Shown: piece by piece, positions 27,457 through 35,446 of the stretch
Position numbering within the stretch: position 1 is the stretch's first letter
How the letters are laid out: every line of letters begins with the position of its first letter
Assembly (NCBI GenBank): GCA_027459525.1
Contig: DAIDIC010000093.1
Span: 13,158 to 77,157, forward strand
Direction of reading: 5' to 3'
Length of the DNA stretch: 64,000 nucleotides
From: JAJYBV01 sp021812265
Lineage (GTDB): Bacteria; Chloroflexota; Ktedonobacteria; Ktedonobacterales; JACDGC01
The notes under the pieces: generated by a model
The model's input: only the letters and a program-made list of their open reading frames with translations
Told to the model about the DNA's origin: nothing
Databases searched by the model: none
Made by a program: the position numbers and the translations under genes

Positions 27457-27485
27457 TTGTGATGCTTGTCACATTGTGATATAAT
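27457..27485 (+). promoter_or_regulatory. Promoter with CRP/FNR-type palindrome
   Basis: TTGTGA (27457-27462), 17 bp, TATAAT (27480-27485). Inside lies TGTGATGCTTGTCACA (27458-27473), an exact TGTGA-N6-TCACA CRP-family half-site pair. A further inverted pair, ATCACAAA (27435-27442) and TTTGTGAT (27456-27463), brackets the -35. Bound protein would overlap the core promoter and repress. The promoter faces the tnpB remnant and the cupredoxin gene. Confidence 0.55.
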
Positions 27486-27532
27486 TGTAATAAATATATC
27501 AAGCGTTCCGATTGGAAACAGTTTCCAATCGA

Positions 27533-27727
27533 ATGGAACATCATCATTGTCTTGCCAAAAGCATACATACACCAGTCAGAATTGTTCTGGATGCGGGCAT
27601 CAAAACAGTGACCTTTCGATCGGATAGGGTGTATCCTTGTGAGTGTTGTGGTCTCGTCACAGACAGGGATCTCAACGTCGGTCGAAACATGTTGGCATTG
27701 GGACGACAATGCCTGGCGAAAACCTAG
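27533..27727 (+). pseudogene. tnpB: Decayed IS200/IS605 TnpB (OrfB) C-terminal remnant
   Basis: About 64 codons ending TAG at 27725-27727. 'HHCLAKSIH' matches the TnpB segment before the zinc finger, and 'CECCGLVTDRDLNVGRNMLALG' is the second half of the TnpB zinc ribbon with the RuvC-III 'DRD.N...N' motif. Around 50 residues between them, including the first CxxC, are missing, and everything N-terminal (RuvC-I/II) is gone. It is a non-functional relic. The right-end hairpin of the element follows within 4 bases, confirming the identity. Confidence 0.8.
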
Positions 27728-27730
27728 AAG

Positions 27731-27760
27731 CCCCTGCGTTTCTGCATGGGGAGTCGTCAC
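27731..27760 (+). mobile_element. IS605-type right end / omega-RNA 3' hairpin remnant
   Basis: CCCC-TGC (27731-27737) pairs with GCA-T-GGGG (27743-27750) around loop GTTTCT, followed by GAGTCGTCAC ending in TCAC (27757-27760). Position 4 nt after tnpB, the shape, and the '...GGGGAGT.GTCAC' end fit the right end of IS200/IS605 elements, which is also the scaffold end of TnpB omega-RNA. The left end was not found. Confidence 0.65.
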
Positions 27761-27804
27761 CATGAACTAACTTACTATAAGTTATTGGTTGGAGTTAACA
27801 ACAT

Positions 27805-28419
27805 ATGCACAGCGTTCGTATTTGGGGCAAAAACACACTTACGGCTAATCGTCCCACTATTCTAGGTATGTCCGTTATCGGCATTATTGCCATTATGTAT
27901 CTTGTTTCCGGTTGCGGATCTGCTACAACAGCCGCAAGCAAACCCAAGACAGTTACTACTGTAAATTTCGCTATTGTGCCACAGGCGCCGGGAGCGCAGT
28001 CGGGTTGGGTATCTTACTTGCCACAGCTTAATTTCGCTGTTCCCGCGCACACAGTCATTACCGTAAATATCGAAAATTATGATCTTGGCGGCGCAACTAT
28101 GTCCAAGAGCTGGCCATACACCACAGTTACCGGTGTAGTCAATAAAACAGCGAATGAAAACGGACATCCAATTTCCTCATTGCCAATTAACGAAATAGCG
28201 CATACTTTTACCATTCCAAATTTAAATGTAAACGTTCCTATCACATTAAACGCCGATTCCGGTCAAACATACGCAACGGTATCGTTCCAGTTTAATTCAG
28301 GCGCGCCGGGCACATACCTTGTGCGTTGCTTTGTTCCCTGCGGCACCGGCTCTACCGGCTGGGATGGCCCAATGGCTACAAACGGCATGATGATGGGGCA
28401 AATTACCGTCGTCGGATAA
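27805..28419 (+). CDS. Cupredoxin-like lipoprotein (sulfocyanin/plastocyanin fold)
   Basis: A 204-aa protein with a signal anchor (residues ~19-36) and lipobox 'LVSGC'. The mature part is all-beta, with possible copper ligands: His in 'EIAHTFTI', Cys in 'YLVRCFVPCGTG' and Met in the C-terminal 'MATNGMMMGQITV'. The ordering (early His, then Cys followed by a Met-containing loop) and the final beta strand fit blue-copper proteins; the usual second His is not evident, so this may be an unusual site. It likely acts in extracytoplasmic electron transfer. A GGAG lies 10 nt before ATG 27805, and a strong terminator follows. Confidence 0.7.
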   Translation: MHSVRIWGKNTLTANRPTILGMSVIGIIAIMYLVSGCGSATTAASKPKTVTTVNFAIVPQAPGAQSGWVSYLPQLNFAVPAHTVITVNIENYDLGGATMSKSWPYTTVTGVVNKTANENGHPISSLPINEIAHTFTIPNLNVNVPITLNADSGQTYATVSFQFNSGAPGTYLVRCFVPCGTGSTGWDGPMATNGMMMGQITVVG

Positions 28420-28449
28420 CTTTTAGCACAATAACATATTCAATACGCA

Positions 28450-28483
28450 AGCCGGATGTGTGTACAACATCCGGCTGTTTTTC
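28450..28483 (+). terminator. Rho-independent terminator after cupredoxin gene
   Basis: AGCCGGATGT (28450-28459) and ACATCCGGCT (28467-28476) form a perfect 10-bp stem with a 7-nt loop, followed by GTTTTTCT. Confidence 0.9.
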
Positions 28484-28727
28484 TATCCCATAGTTCGAAA
28501 TTTAGAAAATATATGAAATAACGCCACAGTACAATGATGCTCGCAATGGCTGCCTTCACTGGATTTTATAGTTTACTTTTAGCGCAAGTGCACCAGAAAT
28601 ATTATTTTCCACCCCTTCAGAAATTTTGCAGCAAAAAGAACAACTACAACGAACGACACAGAACAAACACACACTATATATATATCACCCTATTACACGA
28701 ACATCCCCCCTAAATAACACCCATCAG

Positions 28728-28771
28728 CAGCGAAGTTTTGTCTTGACAAAACTTCGCTGACATTATATGAA
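28728..28771 (+). promoter_or_regulatory. 32-bp perfect palindrome overlapping a TTGACA promoter
   Basis: CAGCGAAGTTTTGTC (28728-28742), TT, GACAAAACTTCGCTG (28745-28759) is a perfect 15-bp inverted repeat. It embeds TTGACA (28743-28748); TATGAA (28766-28771, 17-bp spacer) or TATATG (15-bp spacer) may serve as -10. It could be an operator centred on -35, or a stem-loop in RNA. It points to the membrane-protein gene at 28986. Confidence 0.5.
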
Positions 28772-28856
28772 AGACTCCATCCAAACGATGTTGTACGCCA
28801 TACTCTATACAACTTGGTAGCGCACAACAGGAGCAGACTGCAAATCTCATAGCAAT

Positions 28857-28897
28857 CCGGCAGATATTTTTTTCACTATCTGCCGGAATAGTTCACA
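28857..28897 (+). repeat. Hairpin plus 24-bp direct repeat, copy 1
   Basis: CCGGCAGATA (28857-28866) and TATCTGCCGG (28877-28886) form a perfect 10-bp stem over a T-rich loop. The 24-mer at 28874-28897 (CACTATCTGCCGGAATAGTT then CACA) recurs exactly at 29517-29540 after the next gene. Confidence 0.75.
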
Positions 28898-28985
28898 CAT
28901 AACGTTATTTTTGCTGTATTTCATTCGTTTGAAATAGTAACAGCCAGAACCTACAGCATATTTATACACATTCAGGAGTTTGTTT

Positions 28986-29480
28986 ATGAACCTATTTCGG
29001 GCGCCGTTGCGGCGCGGCTATTTTCTGAGCATACTCGGTTTCATGATGATACTTGGCTCCTATTTCCTGCCATTTGCCGGAGGAAGTTGCAATGAGTTTT
29101 CTCCATGCGGACCTAGTCTCTCCCTTGTTTTTTTTATACTTTCAAACTTACAAAATATTCACACGTTCAGTGATTTTATAACCTCTTCCTCTTCATTTTT
29201 TCTATTTGTGTTAGCGGCGCCGCTACTCATGGCGACGCTCTTTGTTCTGCTGGGGTGGTTGTATATCCGCTTTGAATCGCGAACATTATTGAACATATTG
29301 CTTATCGTATGGGTTATCGGCTTCATAGAATTTGTTTTATTCTCATGGTTTATATTGATATTTGGCGGCTATCCTATCTTTGGGTTTTGGGGCACTTTGC
29401 TTGGGTATGGGATCCTTTTCTATGCGTATACTATTTGGGGTTGGCACAAGAAAAGCAAGCAAGAGCAGGCGCAGAGCTAA
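28986..29480 (+). CDS. Small polytopic membrane protein, unknown function
   Basis: A 164-aa protein with four predicted TM helices (about residues 13-32, 67-92, 100-122, 125-152) and a basic cytoplasmic C-terminus (HKKSKQEQ). Two Cys lie in the first extracellular loop ('GSCNEFSPCGPS') and could form a disulfide. The start at ATG 28986 is supported by AGGAG 7 nt upstream. It is flanked by two copies of a 24-bp repeat; no relatives recognised. Confidence 0.65.
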   Translation: MNLFRAPLRRGYFLSILGFMMILGSYFLPFAGGSCNEFSPCGPSLSLVFFILSNLQNIHTFSDFITSSSSFFLFVLAAPLLMATLFVLLGWLYIRFESRTLLNILLIVWVIGFIEFVLFSWFILIFGGYPIFGFWGTLLGYGILFYAYTIWGWHKKSKQEQAQS

Positions 29481-29500
29481 GGGCTAGGATATCGGGAAAT

Positions 29501-29540
29501 GGCAGACAACAAGAGCCACTATCTGCCGGAATAGTTCACA
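29501..29540 (+). repeat. Hairpin plus 24-bp direct repeat, copy 2
   Basis: The same 24-mer as at 28874-28897 occurs exactly at 29517-29540. Here GGCAGA (29501-29506) can pair with TCTGCC (29522-29527), so both copies sit in a stem-loop although the 5' arms differ. Confidence 0.75.
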
Positions 29541-29571
29541 TCATCCTCTTCATCACACAAAAAACACCATT

Positions 29572-29612
29572 AAAAAAAACGCCGCTGCGCCATTTTGCTT
29601 GATAGCGCAGCG
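29572..29612 (-). terminator. Terminator of the GH1 gene
   Basis: On the minus strand an 8-bp stem (29605-29612 with 29583-29590, CGCTGCGC/GCGCAGCG, 14-nt loop) is followed, after a few bases, by a run of eight T (29579-29572). It lies ~75 bp after the beta-glucosidase stop. Confidence 0.8.
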
Positions 29613-29685
29613 ACACAAATATTGATATAGTGACGCCAATAACAGAGTCTTAGCGTTTTTCTTTGCAAAATACCCAACAATACAG

Positions 29686-31053
29686 TTAGGGCTGGGAATT
29701 GTGTTGGTTTTGAATAAAATCGGCAAACCAACGGCCGCTATCCTTAATAGTGCGCTGTTGGGTCTGCATATCCACATGCACTATTCCAAACCGTTTTACA
29801 TAGCCTTCGGCCCATTCATAGTTGTCAAAAACAGACCACACCAAATAGCCCACCAACGGAACAGTGCGCTGAATGGCAGTATAGCACGCTTCAATATGCT
29901 TTGCTAAATAGTTAATACGATTGATATCATGCACAAAACCGTCCGATTCTACCACATCATCAAAAGCGGCGCCGTTTTCGGTTATCATTATGGGTATATT
30001 GGGGGCTTCCCTGTGTACACGCTCTATAATTGCGGTAATGCCTTCGGGGAAAATTTCCCAGCCCATCTCGGTATATTCGGCGTTACGCTTCTGTTCCGTC
30101 AAATCTGCTTCTTGAGAAGCAACATACTCACGGGAATAGTAATTTATGCCAATAAAATCTAACGGCGTGGAAATAACACTAAGATCGCCATCTTGCATTT
30201 GCGGAAAACTCCCCATAATCTCTTTAAAATCATCAGAATATTTGCCATGCAGGATAGGATCAATAAACCAAGAATTAAAAAACACATCCCTTTCATGCGC
30301 TTTTTTCCGTGTTGATTCGCTGTCATCGGCAGTATAAATCGGCACAAGGTTTAACGCAACACCAATTTTAGACGCAGAAGGAGTAACTGCCCGTAAACGC
30401 TGCGCCGCCAAGCCATGCGCCAACATCAATATATGCCCGGACTGCGCCGCTTCTACCGTTGATGTATGCCCCGGCGCGTGAACACCTACGCCATACCCTA
30501 AATACGACGCGCACCAAGGCTCATTTACCGTAATCCAATGCGATACCCGATCACCCAATTTTCTGCCAACCGTTTCCACATAATCTGCAAAATATTTAGC
30601 AGTGTCTCTGTTCAGCCAGCCACCGGCGTGCTCTAATTGCGATGGTAAATCCCAGTGGAACAATGTGGCAATCGGCGTAATATTATTTTGCAAAAGTTCA
30701 TCAACTAAGCGATTATAAAAGTCTAGTCCCTTCTGGTTTACCGTTCCTGTTCCTGCGGGGAAAATCCGCGGCCAGGCAACAGAAAATCGATAGGCTCCTA
30801 AACCCAACTGCTTCATCAGCGCCACATCATCTTTATAACGATTGTAATGATCAATAGCTATGGCGCCGCTTTCACCGCGATAGGTTTTCCCAACAGTTGC
30901 GGCAAATTCGTCCCAAATACTTACACCGCGGCCATCTTGATAAATGGCTCCTTCAATTTGATAGGCTGAAGTTGCGGCGCCCCATATAAAATCTTTGGGA
31001 AAATTTAAGGGTGTTTGCGGCTCATACACCGGCTGAGTTGTTTGAAGATTCAA
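29686..31053 (-). CDS. Beta-glucosidase, glycoside hydrolase family 1
   Basis: A 455-aa GH1 enzyme: 'PKDFIWGAATSAYQIEGA' start, acid/base Glu in 'WITVNEPWCASYLGYG', nucleophile Glu in 'IMITENGAAFDD', and 'PLVGYLVWSVFDNYEWAEGYVKRFGIVHVD' at the C-terminus. It is cytoplasmic (no signal peptide) and should split cellobiose or other beta-glucosides brought in by the neighbouring transporters. The start is a TTG (31051-31053), the only in-frame candidate before the conserved region, with AAGGAG 11 nt upstream. It is last in the transporter cluster, with its own terminator. Confidence 0.95.
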   Translation of the reverse strand: MNLQTTQPVYEPQTPLNFPKDFIWGAATSAYQIEGAIYQDGRGVSIWDEFAATVGKTYRGESGAIAIDHYNRYKDDVALMKQLGLGAYRFSVAWPRIFPAGTGTVNQKGLDFYNRLVDELLQNNITPIATLFHWDLPSQLEHAGGWLNRDTAKYFADYVETVGRKLGDRVSHWITVNEPWCASYLGYGVGVHAPGHTSTVEAAQSGHILMLAHGLAAQRLRAVTPSASKIGVALNLVPIYTADDSESTRKKAHERDVFFNSWFIDPILHGKYSDDFKEIMGSFPQMQDGDLSVISTPLDFIGINYYSREYVASQEADLTEQKRNAEYTEMGWEIFPEGITAIIERVHREAPNIPIMITENGAAFDDVVESDGFVHDINRINYLAKHIEACYTAIQRTVPLVGYLVWSVFDNYEWAEGYVKRFGIVHVDMQTQQRTIKDSGRWFADFIQNQHNSQP

Positions 31054-31215
31054 GAGATTATTTCTCCTTAGCGTGTTTTTTTTGTTTTATGCTGCAAAAG
31101 GCTGTTGCTTAACGTATTTTTTTTGCCGAAAAAGTATAAAAAACGAGTGGCTTTTATAAGCGGCTGCTGGTTTTCAACAAGCTCTCAATAGATATATATT
31201 CTCAACATGAAATTT

Positions 31216-32295
31216 TTACGGCGCCGCCGGCGCTGGTATATCTGACGAAGCGGTTTCCAATGCGTCGGTATACAAAAAACAGTTCACCCAATGATCTTTT
31301 TGTATTTCTGTGCGTTTAGGAAAACCGGTTCGGCAAATATCTTTGGCAAATGGACACCGCGGATGAAAACGGCAGCCGGCCGGCGGATTGATGAGACTTG
31401 GCGATTCACCTTTGCCGATAAGAGGCTCAACGCTATTTCTTGCGGGATCCGGCGCGGCGGAAAGCAATAACTGGGTATATGGGTGTTTCGGCTCCTTAAT
31501 GAGCGCTTCACTCGGGCCGCTTTCAATAGATTGTCCGGCGTACATCACTAAAATGGTGTCGGCAAAATATCTGGCGCTGGCAATATCGTGTGTTATATAC
31601 AGCAGCGCTAAATTTTCCTCATCTTTCAGACGGGTAAGCAGATTTAAAATATCCAGTCGAATAGAAACATCCAGCATGGAAACGGGTTCATCAGCCAGCA
31701 GCACAGATGGCTTTGGCGCCAAAGCCCGCGCTATGGCAACACGCTGCCGCTGTCCGCCGCTCAGTTCATGCGGCAGTTTTTGAATGAACTGTTCTGCCGG
31801 TGTTAGGCTAACCCGCTGCAGTAATGCAAGAATTTCAATTTCCAGATCAGTTTTGGTTCGCGCCTTATGATAAATTTGCAGGGGCCGCGCCAAATGATAG
31901 CGAATGGAATGCGCCGCATTCAATGACGCAAATGGATCTTGAAATATTAGCTGCACATGCTGGTGATACTTGCGGCTTTGCAGCCCGCCGGGCATGTTTC
32001 GTGAAGAAACACCGCTAAACAGAATATCACCGGATGTTGCCTGATACATGCCGGCTAATATGCGGGCAGCCGTTGTTTTGCCGCTGCCGCTTTCACCAAC
32101 CAATGCGGTAGTATAGCCGGGTCGCAGGCAGACAGAAAAATCTTCCAGCGCTTTCACCGTCTGCTGCCTGCCAAATAAAGATCCGCCGCCAACAGGAAAC
32201 ACTTTTCGCAAGTTCCGCGCTTCCAAAATCGGTGAAACGGTCGCTGACGAATCAGAATAGACTGCCGCAGCGCCATGTTGCATTGCATGTGTCAT
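31216..32295 (-). CDS. Oligopeptide/oligosaccharide ABC transporter ATPase (OppF/DppF type)
   Basis: A 359-aa ATPase with Walker A 'GESGSGKTTAARILAG', 'QLIFQDPFASLN', signature 'ELSGGQRQRVAIARAL', Walker B 'LLADEPVSMLD' and the C-terminal oligopeptide-type 'GCRFHPRCPFA', where Cys-rich residues can bind an Fe-S cluster in some members. It starts one base after the OppD-type gene stops; GGGAGG lies inside the end of that gene. Fifth gene of a five-gene importer operon. Confidence 0.92.
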   Translation of the reverse strand: MTHAMQHGAAAVYSDSSATVSPILEARNLRKVFPVGGGSLFGRQQTVKALEDFSVCLRPGYTTALVGESGSGKTTAARILAGMYQATSGDILFSGVSSRNMPGGLQSRKYHQHVQLIFQDPFASLNAAHSIRYHLARPLQIYHKARTKTDLEIEILALLQRVSLTPAEQFIQKLPHELSGGQRQRVAIARALAPKPSVLLADEPVSMLDVSIRLDILNLLTRLKDEENLALLYITHDIASARYFADTILVMYAGQSIESGPSEALIKEPKHPYTQLLLSAAPDPARNSVEPLIGKGESPSLINPPAGCRFHPRCPFAKDICRTGFPKRTEIQKDHWVNCFLYTDALETASSDIPAPAAP

Positions 32296-32296
32296 G

Positions 32297-33403
32297 TTAT
32301 TGGCCTCCCGCTAAAATGTCTGTTTCGATGGTTTGCGGTTCATCGTTTACAACTTGCCGACTCAGTGATTTAGGAGGCCCATTCGGCTGCAATCGAGGAT
32401 CGTATAAATGGCACGCAGTTAAATGATCCGCCGCAGAAGCGTCAACCGGCTGTAATGATGGGTAAACAGTGCGGCAAGACTCCGCGGCAAACGCGCAGCG
32501 CGGATGGAATGCGCAGCCCGGTGGCAAATTACGCAAATCAGGCGGATGCCCGGGTATGCCCAAAATCTGCTTTTTTTCGCCATAAAGCGAAGGAAAAGAA
32601 TGCAACAAGCCATGAGTATAGGGATGCTGTGTGTTGCGCATAATAGTTTGCCGATTTGATTGCTCCACTATTTTACCGGCGTACATAATTGCCAGATGAT
32701 CGCATATCTCTGTAAGCAGTGAAAGATCGTGCGTAATAAACACCACCGAAAACCCAAATGTATTCTTTAAGTTTTGAATTTCTGATAAGATTTCGCGCTG
32801 CACCACAACATCCAAAGCGGTAGTCGGCTCATCCATAATAATCAATTCCGGATTCAGCGCCAGCGCAATAGCAATAACAACACGCTGCCGCATACCGCCG
32901 CTTAACTGATGGGGAAAGCTTTTTAACCGTTCGGGGGCAATACCCACCATTTTTACCAGTTCAACCGCTCTTTGGTAATACTCATCGCGATGTAAATGCG
33001 GATGATGGGTGCGAAGAGTATCAATAATTTGTGTTTGCACACTTAATACCGGATTTAAGGCGTTCATAGCGCTTTGAAAAACTATCGACAGCTTTTTCCA
33101 GCGAAAATCTCGCAATTCTTTTTTATTTAATTGCAAAATATCAATTGGCTCACTGCGCGCGTCATCCGGTTTTGGATAAAACAACGCGCGGCCGCCGGTA
33201 ATTTCTGCCGGAAACTTTAACAGCCGGGCAACAGCAAACGCCAAGGTAGATTTTCCGCTGCCACTTTCACCTGCAAGCCCAAAAATTTCCCCGCGATTGA
33301 CGGAAAAAGACACATCCGATACAGCGTGAACCGTTCCTGAACGCGAAAAGTAGTCAACTCCGATATGCTGAACATCTAATATCACTTTATTTTGTGCGGT
33401 CAT
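32297..33403 (-). CDS. Oligopeptide/oligosaccharide ABC transporter ATPase (OppD/DppD type)
   Basis: A 368-aa ATPase: Walker A 'GESGSGKSTLAFAVAR', 'FQSAMNALNPVLSVQTQI', signature 'QLSGGMRQRVVIAIAL', Walker B 'LIIMDEPTTALDVVVQ', 'THDLSLLTEICD', and the C-terminal 'PPGCAFHPRCAFA' motif. ATG 33401-33403 overlaps the permease TGA (ATGA). It pairs with the OppF-type ATPase downstream. Confidence 0.92.
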   Translation of the reverse strand: MTAQNKVILDVQHIGVDYFSRSGTVHAVSDVSFSVNRGEIFGLAGESGSGKSTLAFAVARLLKFPAEITGGRALFYPKPDDARSEPIDILQLNKKELRDFRWKKLSIVFQSAMNALNPVLSVQTQIIDTLRTHHPHLHRDEYYQRAVELVKMVGIAPERLKSFPHQLSGGMRQRVVIAIALALNPELIIMDEPTTALDVVVQREILSEIQNLKNTFGFSVVFITHDLSLLTEICDHLAIMYAGKIVEQSNRQTIMRNTQHPYTHGLLHSFPSLYGEKKQILGIPGHPPDLRNLPPGCAFHPRCAFAAESCRTVYPSLQPVDASAADHLTACHLYDPRLQPNGPPKSLSRQVVNDEPQTIETDILAGGQ

Positions 33404-34359
33404 TCGGCGGCCTTCTTTCCACGATTCTTAGACGGAACCATCATAAGTTTCGGGTTCACAATGGTGTCTAGCCCAAAATTGATAAACGCCAAGGATGATC
33501 CTAACAGCGCAACGCATAACCCCGGCGGCAAAAACCACCACCATGCGCTTAACAATGTTCCGCTATTCTGCGCCCAATACAGCATATTGCCCCAGCTTAC
33601 GGCAAGAATATTGCCCAAGCCAAGAAACGACAGACTAATTTCTGTTAATATGGCGTATATAGTAGTAAAAATAAAACTGGATGCAACAATCGCTATTAAA
33701 TTCGGCATGATGTCAAAGAAGATGATTCTAAAATTATTTTCTCCGCCTAATTTGGAGGCTTGTATAAAATCTCTGTCGCGCATCGTCAGTGTTTGGGACC
33801 GTAAAACACGCGCCCCCCATGCCCAATTTGTCAGACCCACAATGAAAACAATTGGCCATACCGATGTGTTAGGCACATAAGAAGACAAAACAATTGCCAA
33901 TGGCGCCCCAGGAATAACCAAAAAAATATTAGTAATCAGCGACAGTACATCATCTGCCCACCCGCCTAAATATCCACTGACCAACCCCATAATCACCGAA
34001 AGAGTTGTGGCAATGACGCCGGCGGCAAAGCCAGATAGTAATGTAAGTTTTGCGCCGATAACCAATTGCGAAAATACATCCTGACCGGTAAGAGTTGTTC
34101 CTAATAAATGCTTTACTGAAGGTGGCGCCAATGAATCGTTACTGAATGCGTTAGGGTCACCGTGAATAAAAAGCGGGCCAAAAGCAGCAACCAAAATAAA
34201 AAACAGCAGCATGCCAATACCTGTCCAAAACATTGCTGATTTAGGCAGCTGCGGCATCGCAAGTTTTGCCGCCAGATTTTTGATCATCGACCGCATATTG
34301 TTCGAGGTCTGCTTTGGCGAAGCCGCTGGCTTGCCGCCATGTGTATTCAATAGTTCCAT
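33400..34359 (-). CDS. ABC transporter permease (OppC/DppC type)
   Basis: A 319-aa permease with a long N-terminal cytoplasmic part, six TM helices and the OppC signature ('GTTLTGQDVFSQLVIGAKLTLLSGFAAG', EAA-loop 'ASKLGGENNFRIIFFDIMPNL', 'SLSFLGLG'). ATG 34359 has AAGGAG upstream. Second permease of the importer. Confidence 0.92.
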   Translation of the reverse strand: MELLNTHGGKPAASPKQTSNNMRSMIKNLAAKLAMPQLPKSAMFWTGIGMLLFFILVAAFGPLFIHGDPNAFSNDSLAPPSVKHLLGTTLTGQDVFSQLVIGAKLTLLSGFAAGVIATTLSVIMGLVSGYLGGWADDVLSLITNIFLVIPGAPLAIVLSSYVPNTSVWPIVFIVGLTNWAWGARVLRSQTLTMRDRDFIQASKLGGENNFRIIFFDIMPNLIAIVASSFIFTTIYAILTEISLSFLGLGNILAVSWGNMLYWAQNSGTLLSAWWWFLPPGLCVALLGSSLAFINFGLDTIVNPKLMMVPSKNRGKKAAE

Positions 34360-34371
34360 AGCCGACTCCTT

Positions 34372-35352
34372 TTAGTACCGAACCCGTGGATCAAGGATAA
34401 GATACATAATATCTGCTAAAAAATTTGCCGCCAAAACAGACAAAGCAATAACCAAAAAGATTCCCTGTATCAGGGGATAATCAGAATTCTGCACAGCTTG
34501 AAACAACAGAAAACCGATTCCAGGATATGAGAAAACCGATTCCATAATAATGGAGCCGCCAACCACAAACCCCAAAGATAACGCAAAACCAGTGATATTT
34601 GGCAAAATAGCGTTTCTGGCCGCATACATCGTCATAACCCGCCAGTTTGAAAGTCCTTTAGCTTCCGCCATTAACACATAATCTTCCGAAAGAGTGTTTA
34701 ACATTGCGTTGCGCATACCAACCATCCAACCGGCAAGTGAAACTAAAACAATAGTTAACGCCGGTAAAATAGCGTGATTCAGCACATCAAATAATAATGA
34801 CAAACTGAATTGGGAAGTATCCGCCGTAAAACTATACGCGCCAATTATGGGAAACCACCCAAATTTAAAACCAAGAAAATATAAAAAGAACAGCGCTAAA
34901 TAAAAATAGGGTATTGATGATAAAAAAGTAAGCGCCGGCGGCACAATTCTATCAAAAATTGAACCCTGCCTCCAAGCGGATACAACACCCAACAGTGTTC
35001 CCAAAATAAAACTCATGATACTTGCGACACCAATTAACCCCATCGTCCAAAATACATGGCTGACTATAACGGTGGAAACCGGTGTGGGATAATATTCAAA
35101 CGACAACCCTAACTTGCCATGCAGCAAATCACCTAAATAACTAAAATATTGCTGCCATTCAGGAATTTTGGTGTTAATTCCAAACTGCAATTCCAGCGCC
35201 GCTATGGCTCTTGGGTCAATACGGCCTTGGGAACGGCCGACAAGTGTTTGTACGGGATCTCCCGGCGCCAGCCTGGGAATAATAAAATTCAGGGTTACAG
35301 CAGTCCATAACGCAATCACATAAAAAAATATCCGGCGTATGAAGTATCTCAT
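34372..35352 (-). CDS. ABC transporter permease (OppB/DppB type)
   Basis: A 326-aa permease beginning MRYFIRRIFFYVIALWTAVTL, followed by 'LAPGDPV', 'LGLSFEYYPTPVSTVI', EAA-loop 'AEAKGLSNWRVMTMYAARNAILP' and 'SVFSYPGIGFLLFQAV', typical of OppB. ATG 35352 is preferred (GTGAGG 6 nt upstream) over the GTG at 35364. First permease, 94 nt after the binding protein. Confidence 0.92.
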   Translation of the reverse strand: MRYFIRRIFFYVIALWTAVTLNFIIPRLAPGDPVQTLVGRSQGRIDPRAIAALELQFGINTKIPEWQQYFSYLGDLLHGKLGLSFEYYPTPVSTVIVSHVFWTMGLIGVASIMSFILGTLLGVVSAWRQGSIFDRIVPPALTFLSSIPYFYLALFFLYFLGFKFGWFPIIGAYSFTADTSQFSLSLLFDVLNHAILPALTIVLVSLAGWMVGMRNAMLNTLSEDYVLMAEAKGLSNWRVMTMYAARNAILPNITGFALSLGFVVGGSIIMESVFSYPGIGFLLFQAVQNSDYPLIQGIFLVIALSVLAANFLADIMYLILDPRVRY

Positions 35353-35446
35353 GGGAAGCCTCACGTGTGATTAATTGAGAGCGCAGGCAAAATGTCTGCG
35401 CTCCAGAGGGAAAGGAACGAACCAATGCTATTGTATATTGTAAACC

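Noticed and set aside
28728..28759. Palindrome as a rho-independent terminator
   Set aside because: No T-run on either strand after the stem.
28857..29540. CRISPR array
   Set aside because: Only two copies of the 24-mer, 643 bp apart with a gene between them; no regular spacers and no cas genes.
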